NCBI RefSeq assembly: GCF_004798865.1
Contig: NW_025335661.1
Span: 1,801,626-1,865,625, forward strand
Direction: 5' to 3'
Source: Varanus komodoensis
Taxonomy: Eukaryota; Chordata; Lepidosauria; Squamata; Varanidae
Length of the DNA stretch: 64,000 bases
The first letter of the stretch is position 1; each line of letters begins with the position of its first letter. A program made the translations under genes and the position numbers. Below, one piece after another: positions 25,146 to 37,629 of this stretch. The notes below the pieces were generated by a model. It saw only the letters and a program-made list of their open reading frames with translations. It searched no databases and had not been told where the DNA came from.

Positions 25146-26599
25146 GAATGTACCATGATACTATGCTACAACCAACATTTCTCAGTCTTTCCCATGGTGT
25201 GTGTGCGTGCGTGTGTGTGTAGGGAGTATTGCTCATTGCTATTGCCCACTTCCTGTTCCATAGCTGAACAGAAAAAGGCAGATAACCAGAGGTGTATACT
25301 GGACTGACCAGGTGAGGTCAGATATATGGTAACATTTGCCCAATTTAAGATATAAAGGCATTGGCACTGAATTGCTCATATGAAATCCTTAAGAACTGTG
25401 GGCATCTCCTCCCCTCTCCATCCCAATAGGGCCCATTTTCAAAGTCATGGGTATAGAGGCTTATAAATATATCCCAAAACAGAGTTTTAAAAGAAATTAT
25501 GGAGCATAAAGCAAACTGTGGAAATCCAGTGTGAGCAATAAATTCCCCAGTGTTGTAAATGAATCAAAAGTCCCAGAAGATCTGTTCCAAAGAAACAATG
25601 GATTTCTTAAGGCCAAATGGGTAAGTAGACTGCTCAGATTTCAGAAGTAGCAAGGGACACATACAACACTATTTCTATAAAGACCATATATCTTCTGGTC
25701 TTCGGGGGCTTCTATTAAACTAAAGACCTTTATTGTGTCGAGACAGAAGTGTTTCTTGTACATGAAATATCATATTGCCTGAATGAAACATTTACATACT
25801 AGACTCTGAAAGCTACTTTAGGGCCAAACCTGAGGTTACTGGGGAGATACATGAATTAGTCTCCTGAAATTCACATGTGTTTTAAATGAAAAGCGTTCAC
25901 AGAAGATTCAGTTGGAAGCAGAGGAAATGTAGAAGAGTTCTATGACTCTTTTTATCAATTGTCTACTCAAAATTGCATCCCAACTCTCTTAGGAAAAGTA
26001 AGATGGGAACCTCATATCGGTTTCCTTTACAAGTGGGAAAGGGGCTTGGTGAAAACATTTCTGAATGAACCAATGGCAATAGGGGAAATGGTTAACCAGC
26101 TTTTCCATTCTTCCACTTCCAACTGCATTCTCCATGACAGCTTTTCATTAAATAAGATGCATATGCTACATGTACATACTATAATGTGTGTGTAGTATGT
26201 ATGGTAGGAGACTGCAATGTCTAGCTTGGCTGTTACTTTCATACAAGGCTTGTTACCCTAAATGAGGAAAAAGTTATTTCATGTACCTCCTCAGGCATCA
26301 TGCTCTATATAGGCCTACTTATTGTCTCCAACCAAACTATCCCCTCCACCTTACTTACCTCATGTAATCTGGGTATAAAAGAGACTGAGCAGCAATAGAT
26401 ACCTCATGCATCAAATAAAAATCTTTACCAATTGCCACTAGAGCAATGAAGAAAGTGACTTTTTCAACTGCAGCATGTTCAATATGGAATCCCCACCCCC
26501 ACCCCACCCCAAAGTGTCCTGCTTGGCGTCCATTGTATTATCTTTAAAGCATCAGGTTGAGACATTTCTTTTCTCCCAAACATTTTACTCATTTGTATT
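25146..26599. other. Intronic stretch with short GT and CCCCA tracts
   Basis: A (GT)n-like tract lies at 25198-25220 and a CCCCA-rich tract at 26493-26512. Nothing else was recognised. Confidence 0.55.
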
Positions 26600-26695
26600 T
26601 TAGGAGGATACCATGGATAGGACATTTTGCACGACTATCATTGATAGGGTCACCGTAAGTTGGAAACAACATGACGGCGCATTTAAAAAAACCAA
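26600..26695 (+). mobile_element. BovB / Sauria-SINE 3' tail
   Basis: TGATAGGGTCACCGTAAGTT followed by GGAAACAACATGACGGCGCA is the conserved 3' end shared by BovB LINEs and the SINEs that borrow it (GGGTCGC...AAGTCGGAAACGACTTGACGGCAC). The preceding bases keep only a hint of the BovB C-terminus, so LINE and SINE cannot be told apart. Confidence 0.65.
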
Positions 26696-26839
26696 TATTT
26701 TAGGAGGAAGAAAGTATAAACAACAACAACTTCAATTAAGGTTTTCAGTCTGCTGTTTTAATATAACAGTGGTGCTATATTTGTTTATCTAGTTATGCTA
26801 TTGCAGATTTATTGTTTCAATTTTTTAAAAAGTCATGCT

Positions 26840-26910
26840 ACAATAGGTATTATGGAAGGTGGTATAGAAATCCCATAAGTTAATAAATAGAATAGAATAA
26901 ATAATCATAA
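26840..26910 (+). repeat. L2-type LINE 3' tail
   Basis: GGAAGGTGGTATAGAAATCC followed by TAAGTTAATAAATAGAATAG is a plus-strand LINE/SINE tail with a (TAAA)-like end. Confidence 0.5.
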
Positions 26911-27002
26911 AAAGGGCTTAATTCACATCTTTGAAGCAGATAATAATGGGTGACAAAACTCTTGTCTTCAGATAGCTCACATCTGTAATATCAGCTGCCT
27001 AA

Positions 27003-27115
27003 AGCTGCCTTCCCCAACCCAGATCCCATCAGATGTTTTCACCTACAATGCTCGGTTTCTCTCACAATGGGCCATGCTGAAGAGGGCTGATGAGAGAAAC
27101 AGGCCCCGTAGTCTG
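27003..27115. mobile_element. hAT-type short element, degraded
   Basis: AGCTGCCTTCCCCAACCCAG followed by ATCAGATGTTTTCACCTACA resembles one arm of the family at 14911-15012. GGGCCATGCTGAAGAGGGCT matches its core, and the second arm is poorly preserved. Confidence 0.5.
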
Positions 27116-29020
27116 TTATAAAGCCTTTTCTGGAGATCTGTCGCTATTTCAACATGACAAAAAGCAGAGCAAGTGGAAAGTAAGTTTCTCAAGAAGGAAA
27201 GATCTGGCAATAAGAAAAAGTGGGGCCCTCTCAATCACCAAATTGTTCAGGTGCATATTTGCATGTGCAGGTGAAAGGTCTGCTATTCTTCCAACAGTTC
27301 ACAGATGAAAACAGGGGCACTCTTTCATATTTGCAACACTTCAATATGCATTAGCTCTTTTCTCAGGTAGCTGCTTATGAATCACTCTTTTCAGAGGTGC
27401 AAAGCAGGCACAATTTAATACAGGCAAACCAGTTAGGCTCCACCTAACTTGTATGCATTCAACAGAATATCTGCAATTCAAAACATGCCCAACAGCTTTA
27501 GTTAGCTGAACTGGCAGCTTCCAGGGTGGATGTACATGAAAGAGAAGCTATTGTTTTCTGGTGCAAATCTACATACATTAACCATGTGTTCAAACATATC
27601 CCGCAGAGACAAACTGGCAAAAAAGTAAGACTAGTCATTTACTAGAGACTGAAACAAATAGTTACTGCTACATTGTTGTGTGTGAAATTCTGTATTAAAG
27701 ACAAGCAATTTTTTAAATGCTCATACGTTAATAATAAAATGTTCAAACTGATGTTCAAAGCTAAGCATGACATTTGAGTCAAACCAAGATGGAAAAGTTC
27801 TTAATGTTTGTCTCCAATTTCAACTTTGCAAAGTTCTAACTGAGGAAGAATAGGCTCACAACTGATGAACAAATATTAAAAATAAAATCCTGTACTTGGA
27901 TTTGTGGATTTTTTTCGCCTTATCTTCAGATACATATAGTAAAATCTTTAAAACCATTCCAACAAGAACTTTGAAAAGCTATCCAGGTATGTAAAAGTGG
28001 AAAATTCACATCAGAAGGAGGAAGCCAAGATAGTTTTTTGTATAATGACTCCCTGTAAGAGTTACAAAAATAATGGTGTCATCTAGAGTGACCTTTTTCA
28101 TATATCCTCCTCTGTTTGTTCACTTGGAATAAGACAGATACCATTCAAAGGTTGTGTTTGAGCCTTACAGAGGCAAATTTTTGACTACAAAATTGGATGG
28201 TCACAGCTTGAATTGTACATACAGAACTTTGCAGATAGTAGCTTAAAACCAACATGGATTTTAAAAGCATAGAAAAATAAATGTATTTCAATATTGTTCA
28301 AAGGTTTGGGCAGCTTCGCTATTGATCTGTATCTTTTAAAATCTTTCTGATAGGCCATGAAGCATATTTGAAATTCTCTGAGTGAACAAATACATCTTGT
28401 TATTCTATTCATAGGCTGTTTCTATTGAGATTCCCTATCATAGCTGCCCTTAAGATCTGAAACATGATGAAAGCTCCACCTTGAGCTGACATTATCCACA
28501 TAACGTGAAACTAGATTCACTGCACTTTCCCCTCTCTCTATATATACAGTTGCATTGATGATGTATTCACACATTTAAAAATCTGCACCACTAAACCTAT
28601 GTCATTCTATAATTTTGATTGGGTTCACACAATAAAAACATGGAAATTACACCATGTGAAATACACATTCTTTCAGTAGTTATGTGATATGTATAACATC
28701 TGTATTGGAAATTCAAGCATTTGCCCCTTGGAGATACAGATGATCCTCTGTGCTTTTTCCTTCAGGGCACACTAAGCTCCTCATTTCAGAAGCTACTCCA
28801 GAAATTGGGGAGGGGGGCAGTCATAGCAGCTGGCATATTTTGGTGGCATCTGGGGCCACAACCTTCTGGCACAACCCATAGTTAGCGCCTACCTTTCCTC
28901 TCTTGTACTCCTGGCCTGGTGCACCAAGGAGTTTTACACAGCTAGATATAGTGGTCATGTTAATTTCTTAGAGTGCATCTAAGTATCACTTGCATTGCTT
29001 CTAAGCATCATTCTGGGTCG

Positions 29021-29061
<41 letters not shown>

Positions 29062-30559
29062 TGAATCATGATCTCTAGCAGCTCAGCACTGTTGGAAATG
29101 CAGCTGCTACTGCCAGGTAAGACTGCCAAGGTCAGCCAACAAAGGAAAAGGACACTTTGTCTAGGCCCTTCTTAAAACTGGAGGTGGCTCTGCAAGAATC
29201 ACATTCACTTCTGGAATCAGCCTCCATCACTTAGGAAAATATTTGGCATGAAAGAGCAATTGTTGGACACTGGGGGAAAACAGGCTAAGAACCTAATTCT
29301 TGCGCCCTGGAGAAAGCAAAACAGGTTTTTGCCCATAAATCCAAATACAGAATTCCAAAAATCAGAGATGGGCTACTGCCTGAGGCATCACACCACTGTG
29401 CTAAAATACATGTGTACACAGCCACCACGTCCTATATGCAGAGTCAAAATGTGACTCCATAGAGAGGGTAATGAATGGTTCCCAATTACTCAGATCTCTG
29501 TTGGCACATTAATTCAAATATGGTTGTTTCTCATTCTCTTATGGTAGACACAGGAAGGCTGCAGGTAGGGCAGCTGGGGCCTCACCATGTGTCCTCATTC
29601 TTGTCCCTCGTTACACACTTTGTTTTTTCCAAATCCTGCCTGGGTATGGGAAGCCTTTACTTTGGCAACTACATACCTAGCAAGGGACACAGTCTAAGAT
29701 TTTTGTCACCGAGGGAACAAATCTCTGCCACGTGGCCAGGTAATTAATTCTGTTTTCTGTAATTGGCTCTGTTTCTACTACCACATTACTAATCTGATAC
29801 ATACCTTTAGATTTCCAACCACAATACTGTTTATATTCATCACTATGATGAAATAACAGGCGATCAAGACTGGTTAGGGGGATAGGGAACAGAAGCCAAT
29901 TACTTAACTCATTTTACCAGACTAATACAGATGCTTTGAGAAATGGATTTTGTGGCTTTGCAACCATTGCGTGATGGAATAGGGAGAAACTTCTTAATGA
30001 AAGATACTGGGCCATGGGATTTTAAGCTTACCACATATTATCCAGAGTAGTTGGCCCAATTAGGCTGCATAGGAGAAGAGTTACAGACTGAGGAAGTCTA
30101 ATGTCCTATCACATGTCCTTCAGTAACAATTAGCTTGTTTGGATGGGCAAAAGCATCAGTCCTTTTCTGTGAATTTTCAATTCATAGCTGAGGTAACCCT
30201 ATTATAAAGTTTTGAAATAAAAACAAGAGTTTAGGAGAATTCATATTTTAAAGCCACTACTCTCCTTTAGCTTTGATTTAATTTATGGCCTGGACAGAAA
30301 CTTAGATCGTATTTCATGTAGCCAAAGGGAGTAATTTCATAATGGAGCTTCTTTAGCTCTTTTGTTTTAATTATTCCTAAATACATAAAACATCCTGGCT
30401 GGAGTCAAGCACTGCACTAGATTTTCAATATGAGCTGTGTTTTCAGAGGTGTATTCAAACATGAATTTCAGACTCTGAATAGCTGAATTCTATGCCAGCT
30501 ACTTGATGGAAAGCTGCAAGGATGGCTTGAGGCTCTAGGATGGCTACTACTGAATTTTG
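27116..30559. other. Intronic stretch with one trinucleotide repeat
   Basis: Apart from the (TCA)n at 29021-29061, no element, exon or RNA was recognised. A short G-rich patch lies near 28808. Confidence 0.55.
29021..29061. repeat. (TCA)n microsatellite
   Basis: About 13 perfect TCA/ATC units. It is non-coding: no splice context or adjacent coding similarity is present. Confidence 0.95.
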
Positions 30560-30912
30560 TAATATAACCAAGTGATCACTGGCAAAAAGACTAAAGAAGA
30601 TGAGATTTTTCCTGAGTATTCACCCCCTGAAGATTCAGATTGGCTAATACTTCCACTACAAGGATTAAAAAGACAAAAAAATATGGCTATGGAATGCACT
30701 CCTCGGAGAGGTCCACCTGGTGCCAATGTTATGTCAAGACCTTTTTATTCTTCCGTACTTTCAATGTTTAATATTTTAACTATATTTTATGCTCAGTTGT
30801 GGATCATTTTGTATTATTTGGTTATATATGTATTTATTGGATTTTGACTTGTAAGCTGTCCAGAGACCTGCAACGTTTTGGATGGGGTAAAAATACCCAA
30901 ATAAATAAATAG
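30560..30912 (+). mobile_element. L2-type LINE 3' end, plus strand
   Basis: TATGGAATGCACTCCTCGGA followed by GAGGTCCACCTGGTGCCAAT is the well-known L2-type block (GGAA...CTCCC...GGAGGTCCGCCTGG). After it come TTATGTCAAGACCTTTTTAT, a T-rich UTR, then GACTTGTAAGCTGTCCAGAG and an end with AAATAAATAAATAG. It is 5'-truncated and sits directly against the L1 copy at 30920-32330. Confidence 0.75.
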
Positions 30913-30919
30913 GATGAGT

Positions 30920-32330
30920 TAGTCATGAGTTCTAATGGAAAAAGATGGGAGTCCATATCATTTGTTTGTGCCTCTACCTATGATGCAGAACACATCTGGT
31001 CCACAAGAAGAAAAAAGTTAATCTGAAATTCTAATTTCAGAAAAAGCTGTTTAAGGAACCTCCATTCAACTCTGTCAAAAGCCTTAAAGGCATGAAGTGA
31101 AAGGAGTGCAGCGGAGAATATATTGGTAAATACTATTCAGGACTCTGAGCAATGGCAAGTAGGAGCCTATCTGGAATGAATCCTTCTTGTCTGACTTGAT
31201 ATATTCAGGAATAAATGAGTTAATCTTATGAATCATAATAGCTGACAACAATTTTTGTTCCAGCTGTAGGAGGGAAATCAGGCTTTACAATCCAGAGCTA
31301 GCTTGGCCATGTTTCTTCCCAGGAATCTAGAAAATACTTCCTCTTAAAATAGTAGTAAGGGCTTTATAAAATTTCCCTTAACCCTAGGCCATCCCAGTGT
31401 TTTCCCATTCTTAAGATTTTAAAAAAACTTATCCTGAATTTCCATGGCTGATATTGGATTATTAATATTTCTTTATGAGCTGGTTCCAGAAGCTTAAGTG
31501 CTGTTGTGATAAAAAAGTCAGTTTCCAAGAGAGTTGGAATATTTGAGGATAGGGTAGAGGATATATAATACTATAAGAATGCTTCCTTGCTTTATACAGG
31601 GCTGACTATTCCACTGAAGCTCCTTAGTCCTGATAATGTTAATTTAAAACCTTATTATGATTATTATTTCAAGGCCAATAATTTTGAATTTGTATTGCCA
31701 ATTTCATAATATCACCTATTTAAGTAGGCAAGCAATTTATGAATTGAATTGATTTCTCATGCAGCCTGATTTCTTATCTTTTTGCTTTAATTCCCCTGCT
31801 TCTTGTAATAGAGTCCACTTGGTTGCTTGTCTAAATGTTTTAAGTACAGTCACTTCCTTGATGCAATAGTTCCTTGTCATGGCTTTCAGAATACCCCAGA
31901 CTAATCCTGAATTAACCTCTAGGTTTGAACTAAGCCTTAAACAAGACCACTGGCTCTGCATCAACTCTATTATTGCATGTACTGAAATAGTTGGATTGAT
32001 TGCCATGTAAAGGATCCTCAAGGTGGATAAAGCATGTTAAGCTTAATATGGACAATGCACAATCTATCTCCTTGAGTGGCAATTCCTCCAGGTATCAATC
32101 AGTTCATATGTATCTAGCAGAATGTGCATCAGCAATCGGATAATGTTGGACTTAGAAGTGTGACCATTCCTGTCCCAGGCTCCAGCCATGACTTCATTGA
32201 GATCTCTTCCCAATATAAGTTCTCCCTTTTCAAATCATAGCAGCTGGACTAACATACCTTTTAACAAGGCTTGCTGGATTATATTTGGAGAGTAAAATGA
32301 GTGCAGGATTGTATATCTTCCTTGAAGATG
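30920..32330 (-). mobile_element. L1 LINE fragment: endonuclease end to reverse transcriptase
   Basis: The fragment is on the minus strand and decayed. From 5' to 3' one can read an endonuclease piece LILGRDLNEVMAGAWDR (near 32170-32215), NSGLVWGILKAMTRNYCIK (L1 ORF2 linker, near 31880-31930), NNPISAMEIQD (near 31430-31470), an RT block LEQKLLSAIMIHKINSFIPE (near 31210-31265), and KAFDRVEWRFL (near 31050-31090). The order and motifs match L1 ORF2. The frame is broken by many stops and shifts. ORF1, the catalytic YADD part and the 3' end are absent here. The L2-type element at 30560-30912 adjoins its downstream end. This is an old insertion. Confidence 0.75.
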
Positions 32331-32437
32331 CCCGTGGACAAAAATAAACCTGTCACATGGTTTGCAAATGATTATAATATGACATTTTTATCTTGTCATT
32401 TTTCTTCTTCTGAACAACCCAGGGCAACTGGAATAGT

Positions 32438-32560
32438 CCTCCTCCACTCCATTTTATCCTCACAACAACTCTGTGAAGTAGGTGAGTCTGAGAGTGAGTG
32501 ATTGGCCCCAAGCCACCTAGTGAGGTTCATGGCTGAGCAATACTTGTGTTGAATCATCTT
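32438..32560 (-). mobile_element. CORE/MIR-like SINE, partial
   Basis: ATTTTATCCTCACAACAACT, CTGTGAAGTAGGTGAGTCTG and GATTGGCCCCAAGCCACCTA are the minus-strand view of the central part of the SINE family seen at 9387-9635. The tRNA-like head is missing or unrecognisable. Confidence 0.7.
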
Positions 32561-32836
32561 TGCAATTACTTAATCCAGAATAAGTAAGGTTGTTTCAAAC
32601 AGGACTGGGACTTCCCTTTTCTTGGAAAGGTGGACTGCCTTCATCATCTCTTTTTCATTTAAAAAACAAATGGCAAAGATTATGTAGAGCGACAAAACTA
32701 AACAATCCAATGCTTTGTGGTAATATAAATCCACCAACTGACTGAAAAAGATAAAATCAGAGAGATAAACCACTCCTAATAGTTTTCACAAAAAGTTGTC
32801 AAACATCACCCAGGACAACACTAAACAAAATTAAAC

Positions 32837-33757
32837 ACTTGTAAAGGACCAAAATGGCAAGGACCTAACAGAGGCAGAAGAGATTAAGAAGAAGTGGCAA
32901 GATTACACAGAAGAACTATACAAGAAAGAGCTTAATGTCCCTGATAACCACGATGGGGTGGTCACTGACCTCGAGCCAGACATCCTGGAATGTGAAGTCA
33001 AATGGGCCTTAGGAAGTCTGAGCAACAACAAAGCTAGTGGAGGCAACAGTATTCCAGCTGAGCTATTCAAAATCCTAAAAGATGATGCAGTAAAAGTGCT
33101 ACACTCAATATGCCAGCAAATTTGGAAAACTCAACAGTGCCCACAGGATCAGAAAAGGTCAGTTTACATTCCGATCCCAAAGAAGGGCAATGGCAAAGAA
33201 TGGCAAAGTTCAAACTACCGCACCATTGCACTCATTTCACATGCTAGCAAAGTTATGCTCAAAATCCTACAAGCTAGGCTCCAGCAGTATGTGGACTGAG
33301 AACTACCAGAAGTACAAGCAGGATTTTGAAGAGGCAGAGGAACTAGAGATCAAATTGCCAATATATGCTGGATCATGGAGAAAGCTAGGGAGTTCCAGAA
33401 AAACATCTACTTCTGCTTCATTGACTATGCTAAAGCCTTTGATTGTGAGGATCACAACAAATTGTGGCAAGTTCATAAAGAGATGGGAGTCCCAGAGCAT
33501 CTTATTTGTCTCTTGAGAAATCTATATGTGGGTCAAGAAGCAACAGTGAGAACTGGACACGGAACCACTGATTGGTTCAAAATTGAGAAAGGAGTTTGGC
33601 AAGGCTGTATACTGTTGCCCTGCCTATTCAACTTATATGCAGAGCACATCATGAGAAAGGTGGGGCTAGATGAATCACCAGTTGGAAATAAGATTGCTGG
33701 GAAAAATATCAACAACTTCAGATATGCAGATGATACCACTCTTTCCAGGTTTTATGA
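32837..33757 (+). mobile_element. BovB (RTE) LINE fragment with near-open reverse transcriptase frame
   Basis: A single plus-strand frame runs from VKDQNGKDLTEAEEIKKKWQ to NINNFRYADDTTL, about 300 codons. It is interrupted only by two TGA codons near 33297 and 33327, where BovB normally has arginine (CGA); both fit CpG decay. Recognisable reverse-transcriptase blocks are NKASGGNSIPAEL, SNYRTIALISHASKVMLKIL, FIDYAKAFD, and the catalytic YADD at the 3' end. The sequence is very close to BovB as recalled from ruminants and squamates. It is truncated at both ends: the endonuclease domain is missing upstream, and similarity stops just after YADDTTL. Inferred to be a fairly young copy; it has no function in the host gene. 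Confidence 0.88.
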
Positions 33758-34571
33758 ATTTACTCCCCCATTCTAAAAGAAAAAATGTCTCTCCTAAGTT
33801 CTTAAAACAGTAAGAGATTAAACCTAAAATTCATTGGTATGTTTTATTTTTTGGCCTGCAGCCTCACCTCACCCATGTGGCACTGAGAGCATCTCCAAAA
33901 TGGAATTTGGGTTTCAGGCTGAAAGTGGTTTTGTACATCTGCCCTGTGTTAAAAACGCTGACAGAAAGGTGTACATAACCCAGTTTAATAAAACTAATGA
34001 CATTAACAATGTAATGGACAATTAAAGCTCAGCAGACTATACAAATAGTACCTGCAAATTTCACAGCAAAGGTGGCCCACTGCAATTGGCTTGGGGCCAT
34101 TGAGGGCTGTGCTTCCACCTAGCCCCAATTCCAAGGGAAGTTTGTGATTCCAGCATTAGAGATCTCCTCATTACTGCAGCTTTTCTTTTAAATTTCATAA
34201 AAGTTCCTTAGAAACTATCCATGGTGCTGAGTTCTGTCCCTAAAATAGGTTTACCATCACAGAGCATTATGGATAGTTCTGTCCAAAGCTGACGTGCAAT
34301 GAACAAGCAGCTGTACTGACAGAGGTGTCAGCATTCTCTCTTGCCTGGTGTATTGTGTCATGAGCTATTCCCTTCCCTCAGGTTCCATAACTCAAGACAA
34401 TCCTTTTACACTGCAGTTCTTTTATTGAAACTCCACAGTTAACAGAACAGTTTAGCTCTAAATAGCCTTTTACCAAAGCCAGAAGCAGCAGCTTCAGTTC
34501 ATGTAAACAGTTGAATCCAAACTAGAAATTCCTGGGTCCCCCCTTTTCAGTATGGCTGCTGTCTCCACCCT

Positions 34572-34591
34572 CGGGGGGTGGGGGTGGGGGG
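34572..34591. repeat. G-rich run
   Basis: Three G runs (six, five and eight G) separated by single T residues form a potential G-quadruplex on the plus strand. Confidence 0.7.
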
Positions 34592-34792
34592 GGTTCTCAC
34601 TGTTGGAAAGATGGCAAGAATAACAGAGACCCTGTAGGTGAGCTGCTCATCCACCCCAATGCCTCCTTATGGGGTCAAGGACTAGGTCTAAGCAACCCTT
34701 CCAAAACAGCTTGACTCTCACTTCCAATGTGCGAAACTTCACCAAGCAACCTTGAAGGAGCTTAAAAGTGCTCACCTCTTTTGCTCCTGCCC

Positions 34793-34826
34793 CTTCTCCT
34801 CCTCCTCCTCTCCCTCCTCCTCCACC
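34793..34826. repeat. (TCC)n-rich tract
   Basis: Degenerate CTCCTCCTCC units in a pyrimidine-rich region. Translations in any frame are low-complexity serine, proline or glycine runs and are not evidence for a protein. Confidence 0.8.
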
Positions 34827-35461
34827 TCTACTTCGGAACCTGATGATGGCTCCTACTGCACAGTCTGCAATGAGTGGGAGACTGGCCCATTCGCTATACA
34901 TGGCTATGCCGGCAAAACTCGAGGGGTTGGAGCAAGATGGACGGAGCTACTTCAACATAAAAAATGAAGGCTCTGTTGCAACCTCAGATGTGCAGTTCCT
35001 GTCCACATAAGACACTTCGTGGAGGCATAGTAGAGCAGAATCAAGACAGATACAGTGGCTGAGCAATTTAACGGAATTGGTGGCTTGAAAGCAAGTGGAT
35101 CAATAAAAAACAAATGTTGTATATATGGCAATGGAAAGAGTTTTATAATTTGCCGCACATTGTGGATGTAACCAGCAAACAAGAAGAGGTAATTGGCGGT
35201 GAAGGAATTGTTAGCAGTTATGGTGAAAGTTTGTAGTGGAAGGTAAAAGAAGTGAGATGGGAAAGGATAATGATGAAGCAAGAGTTGTGGAGGGAAGTTC
35301 ACACATAGAAACCTCTATCAAGAGTGGCAGCTAACTTTATTATCCTGTGTTTCTAGGATTTCTAGAGAAGTGCCAGAAGTGCCTCAAAACTAGACAGGAC
35401 AAAACATAAATAGGGAGGACATACTTGGAAACCTATTGATTGTTTCTAAAAGACAACAGTA

Positions 35462-35462
35462 A

Positions 35463-35512
<50 letters not shown>
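35462..35512. repeat. (AAT)n microsatellite, about 17 units
   Basis: A perfect run of AAT/ATA units about 50 bp long. Confidence 0.95.
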
Positions 35513-35515
<3 letters not shown>

Positions 35516-37629
35516 TAGCTACCACCATCCATTACCTCCTTTTCTCTGATCTGAGGATGAGAATTAGAATGATGTGATGTTTGGAAATATGATGTCAAGC
35601 CACCACCTTACACACACCTTTCGAAAGTTGAGAAGATCCAGGAGCAGCATTACAAGTTTAGCTTCTTTTGGATAAGAAACCATTAGAGTTGTAGGGGTGG
35701 GTATGTTTGTAGTCACTTGTTCTTGGAAGCAATTGGACACTCCCATAGTAGGCAGCAAATCTGCTAGCCCTGAATGGGCCACCAAAAGCAATTTGAATAG
35801 GGCTCATTCACTGAGTTCCCCCTTCCTTTCTAAAACAAGTGCAATGCCCTAAAACTTACAAGTATTACTCCCGATTACACTGTTTCACTTACTGTAAGGG
35901 GATACCAGCAACAGAGTACTTGAGCATAACTTCCTTCCTCTTGATTGTAAAACTGGCATTCTGTTTGGCCAAAAGGATGTAAGATTAGCTTTAAACTAAG
36001 CTTCCTGCACCTGACTAACTCATGTAAGTATGCCCCACAAAATATGCAGCTACATTTAATAGTGATTACTGGATTAAGCAGAAAATTTTACCATTGGCAA
36101 ACAAACAGTTAAGAGGGCCTGAAAGAAGCAAGAGAATTAGCTGTTGCTAAAACAATTTTATGGTCCTTTCCACTTCACTGGAGGTAGTTTGTATGGCTGA
36201 CTGGAATCTATTCAATGCTGTCAAACATCTAACACTCCCATAGCTAGGCGCCTTACAATGAATAACAAGCAGTCTGGCTGCCAATATGCTGGGACTGAAT
36301 TTTTCATCAGGGACTGGTCCCTAACCCAGCAACACTCTAAATCCATTGTTTGATGTCTTGCTAATTTATGGGACCCACAATTTGTCACAACAAAGAGAAG
36401 TGCCCAATTCTAAATTGCCACAGCATATATGCAGTCACAGCAAATCCAAAACCCAGCCACCACTAGATCCACTAAACATGCCTGATGTTTGTTTTGCTTG
36501 CTGTCTGGTAGGTTTACCAGGGGAGAGGTCCCCCATCCATCCACGTGATATTGCTTCTTGAATATTTATTCTGACATTATGCGAACTTCAGGTGGGAGGG
36601 CAACATGGCTTCCTTAGAGTCTCAGCCTGAGGATCATCATTTAGGAAGTTTTGCAGCCAAAGCAAAGTCCCTCATGTGCTATTGGGACCCTGCCCCAAGG
36701 CTCTTTCATGAACTTGCCCTGTAGAAAGCATCCAACTCACATCCCTGGATTTTTTCAGATCGGGCCTGGTCCTGAGAGAGAAACAGCACATGGCCGAAGA
36801 ATGTGAATGAAACAGTCCAAGAATAATGCACACTGGAGTCCTGTTATGAGCATATAATTCATTAAAACTATTATTTTCTCTAGCTGTAAATTCATGATGG
36901 ATTATAGTCTTTTATTTGTAAAGCCTGAAGAGTGATTGGCTACTACTACACTTGTTGACAGCACGTGGTGATTGTCTGGACTTTGCATGGTTAAGGGAAA
37001 GAAGCACCTAAGCTTTATTCTTAGCATTCTCCCAAAGTCTCCTGGAGTGCTTTACGAGGCTGTTCAACCCACTTAATCAAGCAGTTCATTACCAGCTGGC
37101 AAGTACTCTGTTGCTATGAACCCACTCTAAACAAAGTAACGTTCTTCACAGGGTAGCTATTTCCTTTTCAAATTTGGAAGCATTACCGTGCATTAATCTC
37201 CAGTGGTATGATGTGTCTACAGATACACATTCTTCAGTGATTCTCCCCAGAATGTAGCTGCTGGAAGTACAACTAATAATATAACTTTGATCCTTAAATT
37301 GCATCTTCTGTTCTAGGCATGCTCAATAAAACACTGAAATTACCATCTCCAAACCTTTTTGTCATACCCTGAATCTGGATGCTGAAAAAGTCTGAAAGGT
37401 TGCTTGGTAGTCCTGGGCATATCACAGTCAGCCTAGCTTACCTCATAGAGTCAATAGGAAAATAACATAACTCTCTTTAACCCATCATAAGCAGCTATAT
37501 GTGCTAAAGATATGAAGATGTCAGATAGGTTCATGTCAGGTTTTAGCTTGTCAAGATCTCCAACACTGTGAAATGAAGGCAAATCAAGTGTTGAGAAAAG
37601 AAAAAAATGCTTAAGTTTTTTTAAGGTCC

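Larger units (their letters stand above)
33758..37629. other. Intronic stretch with simple repeats
   Basis: Contains a G-rich run at about 34572-34591, a TCC-rich tract at about 34793-34826 and an (AAT)n microsatellite at 35462-35512. The 34.6-35.0 kb part is relatively GC-rich, but no gene or promoter was supported. Confidence 0.5.

Noticed and set aside
29021-29061. Poly-aspartate/histidine coding repeat
   Set aside because: It is a plain TCA microsatellite without flanking coding sequence.
34640-35010. Possible processed pseudogene or promoter
   Set aside because: The open frames are low-complexity (serine or glycine runs from the TCC tract), few CpG are seen, and no known protein was recognised.
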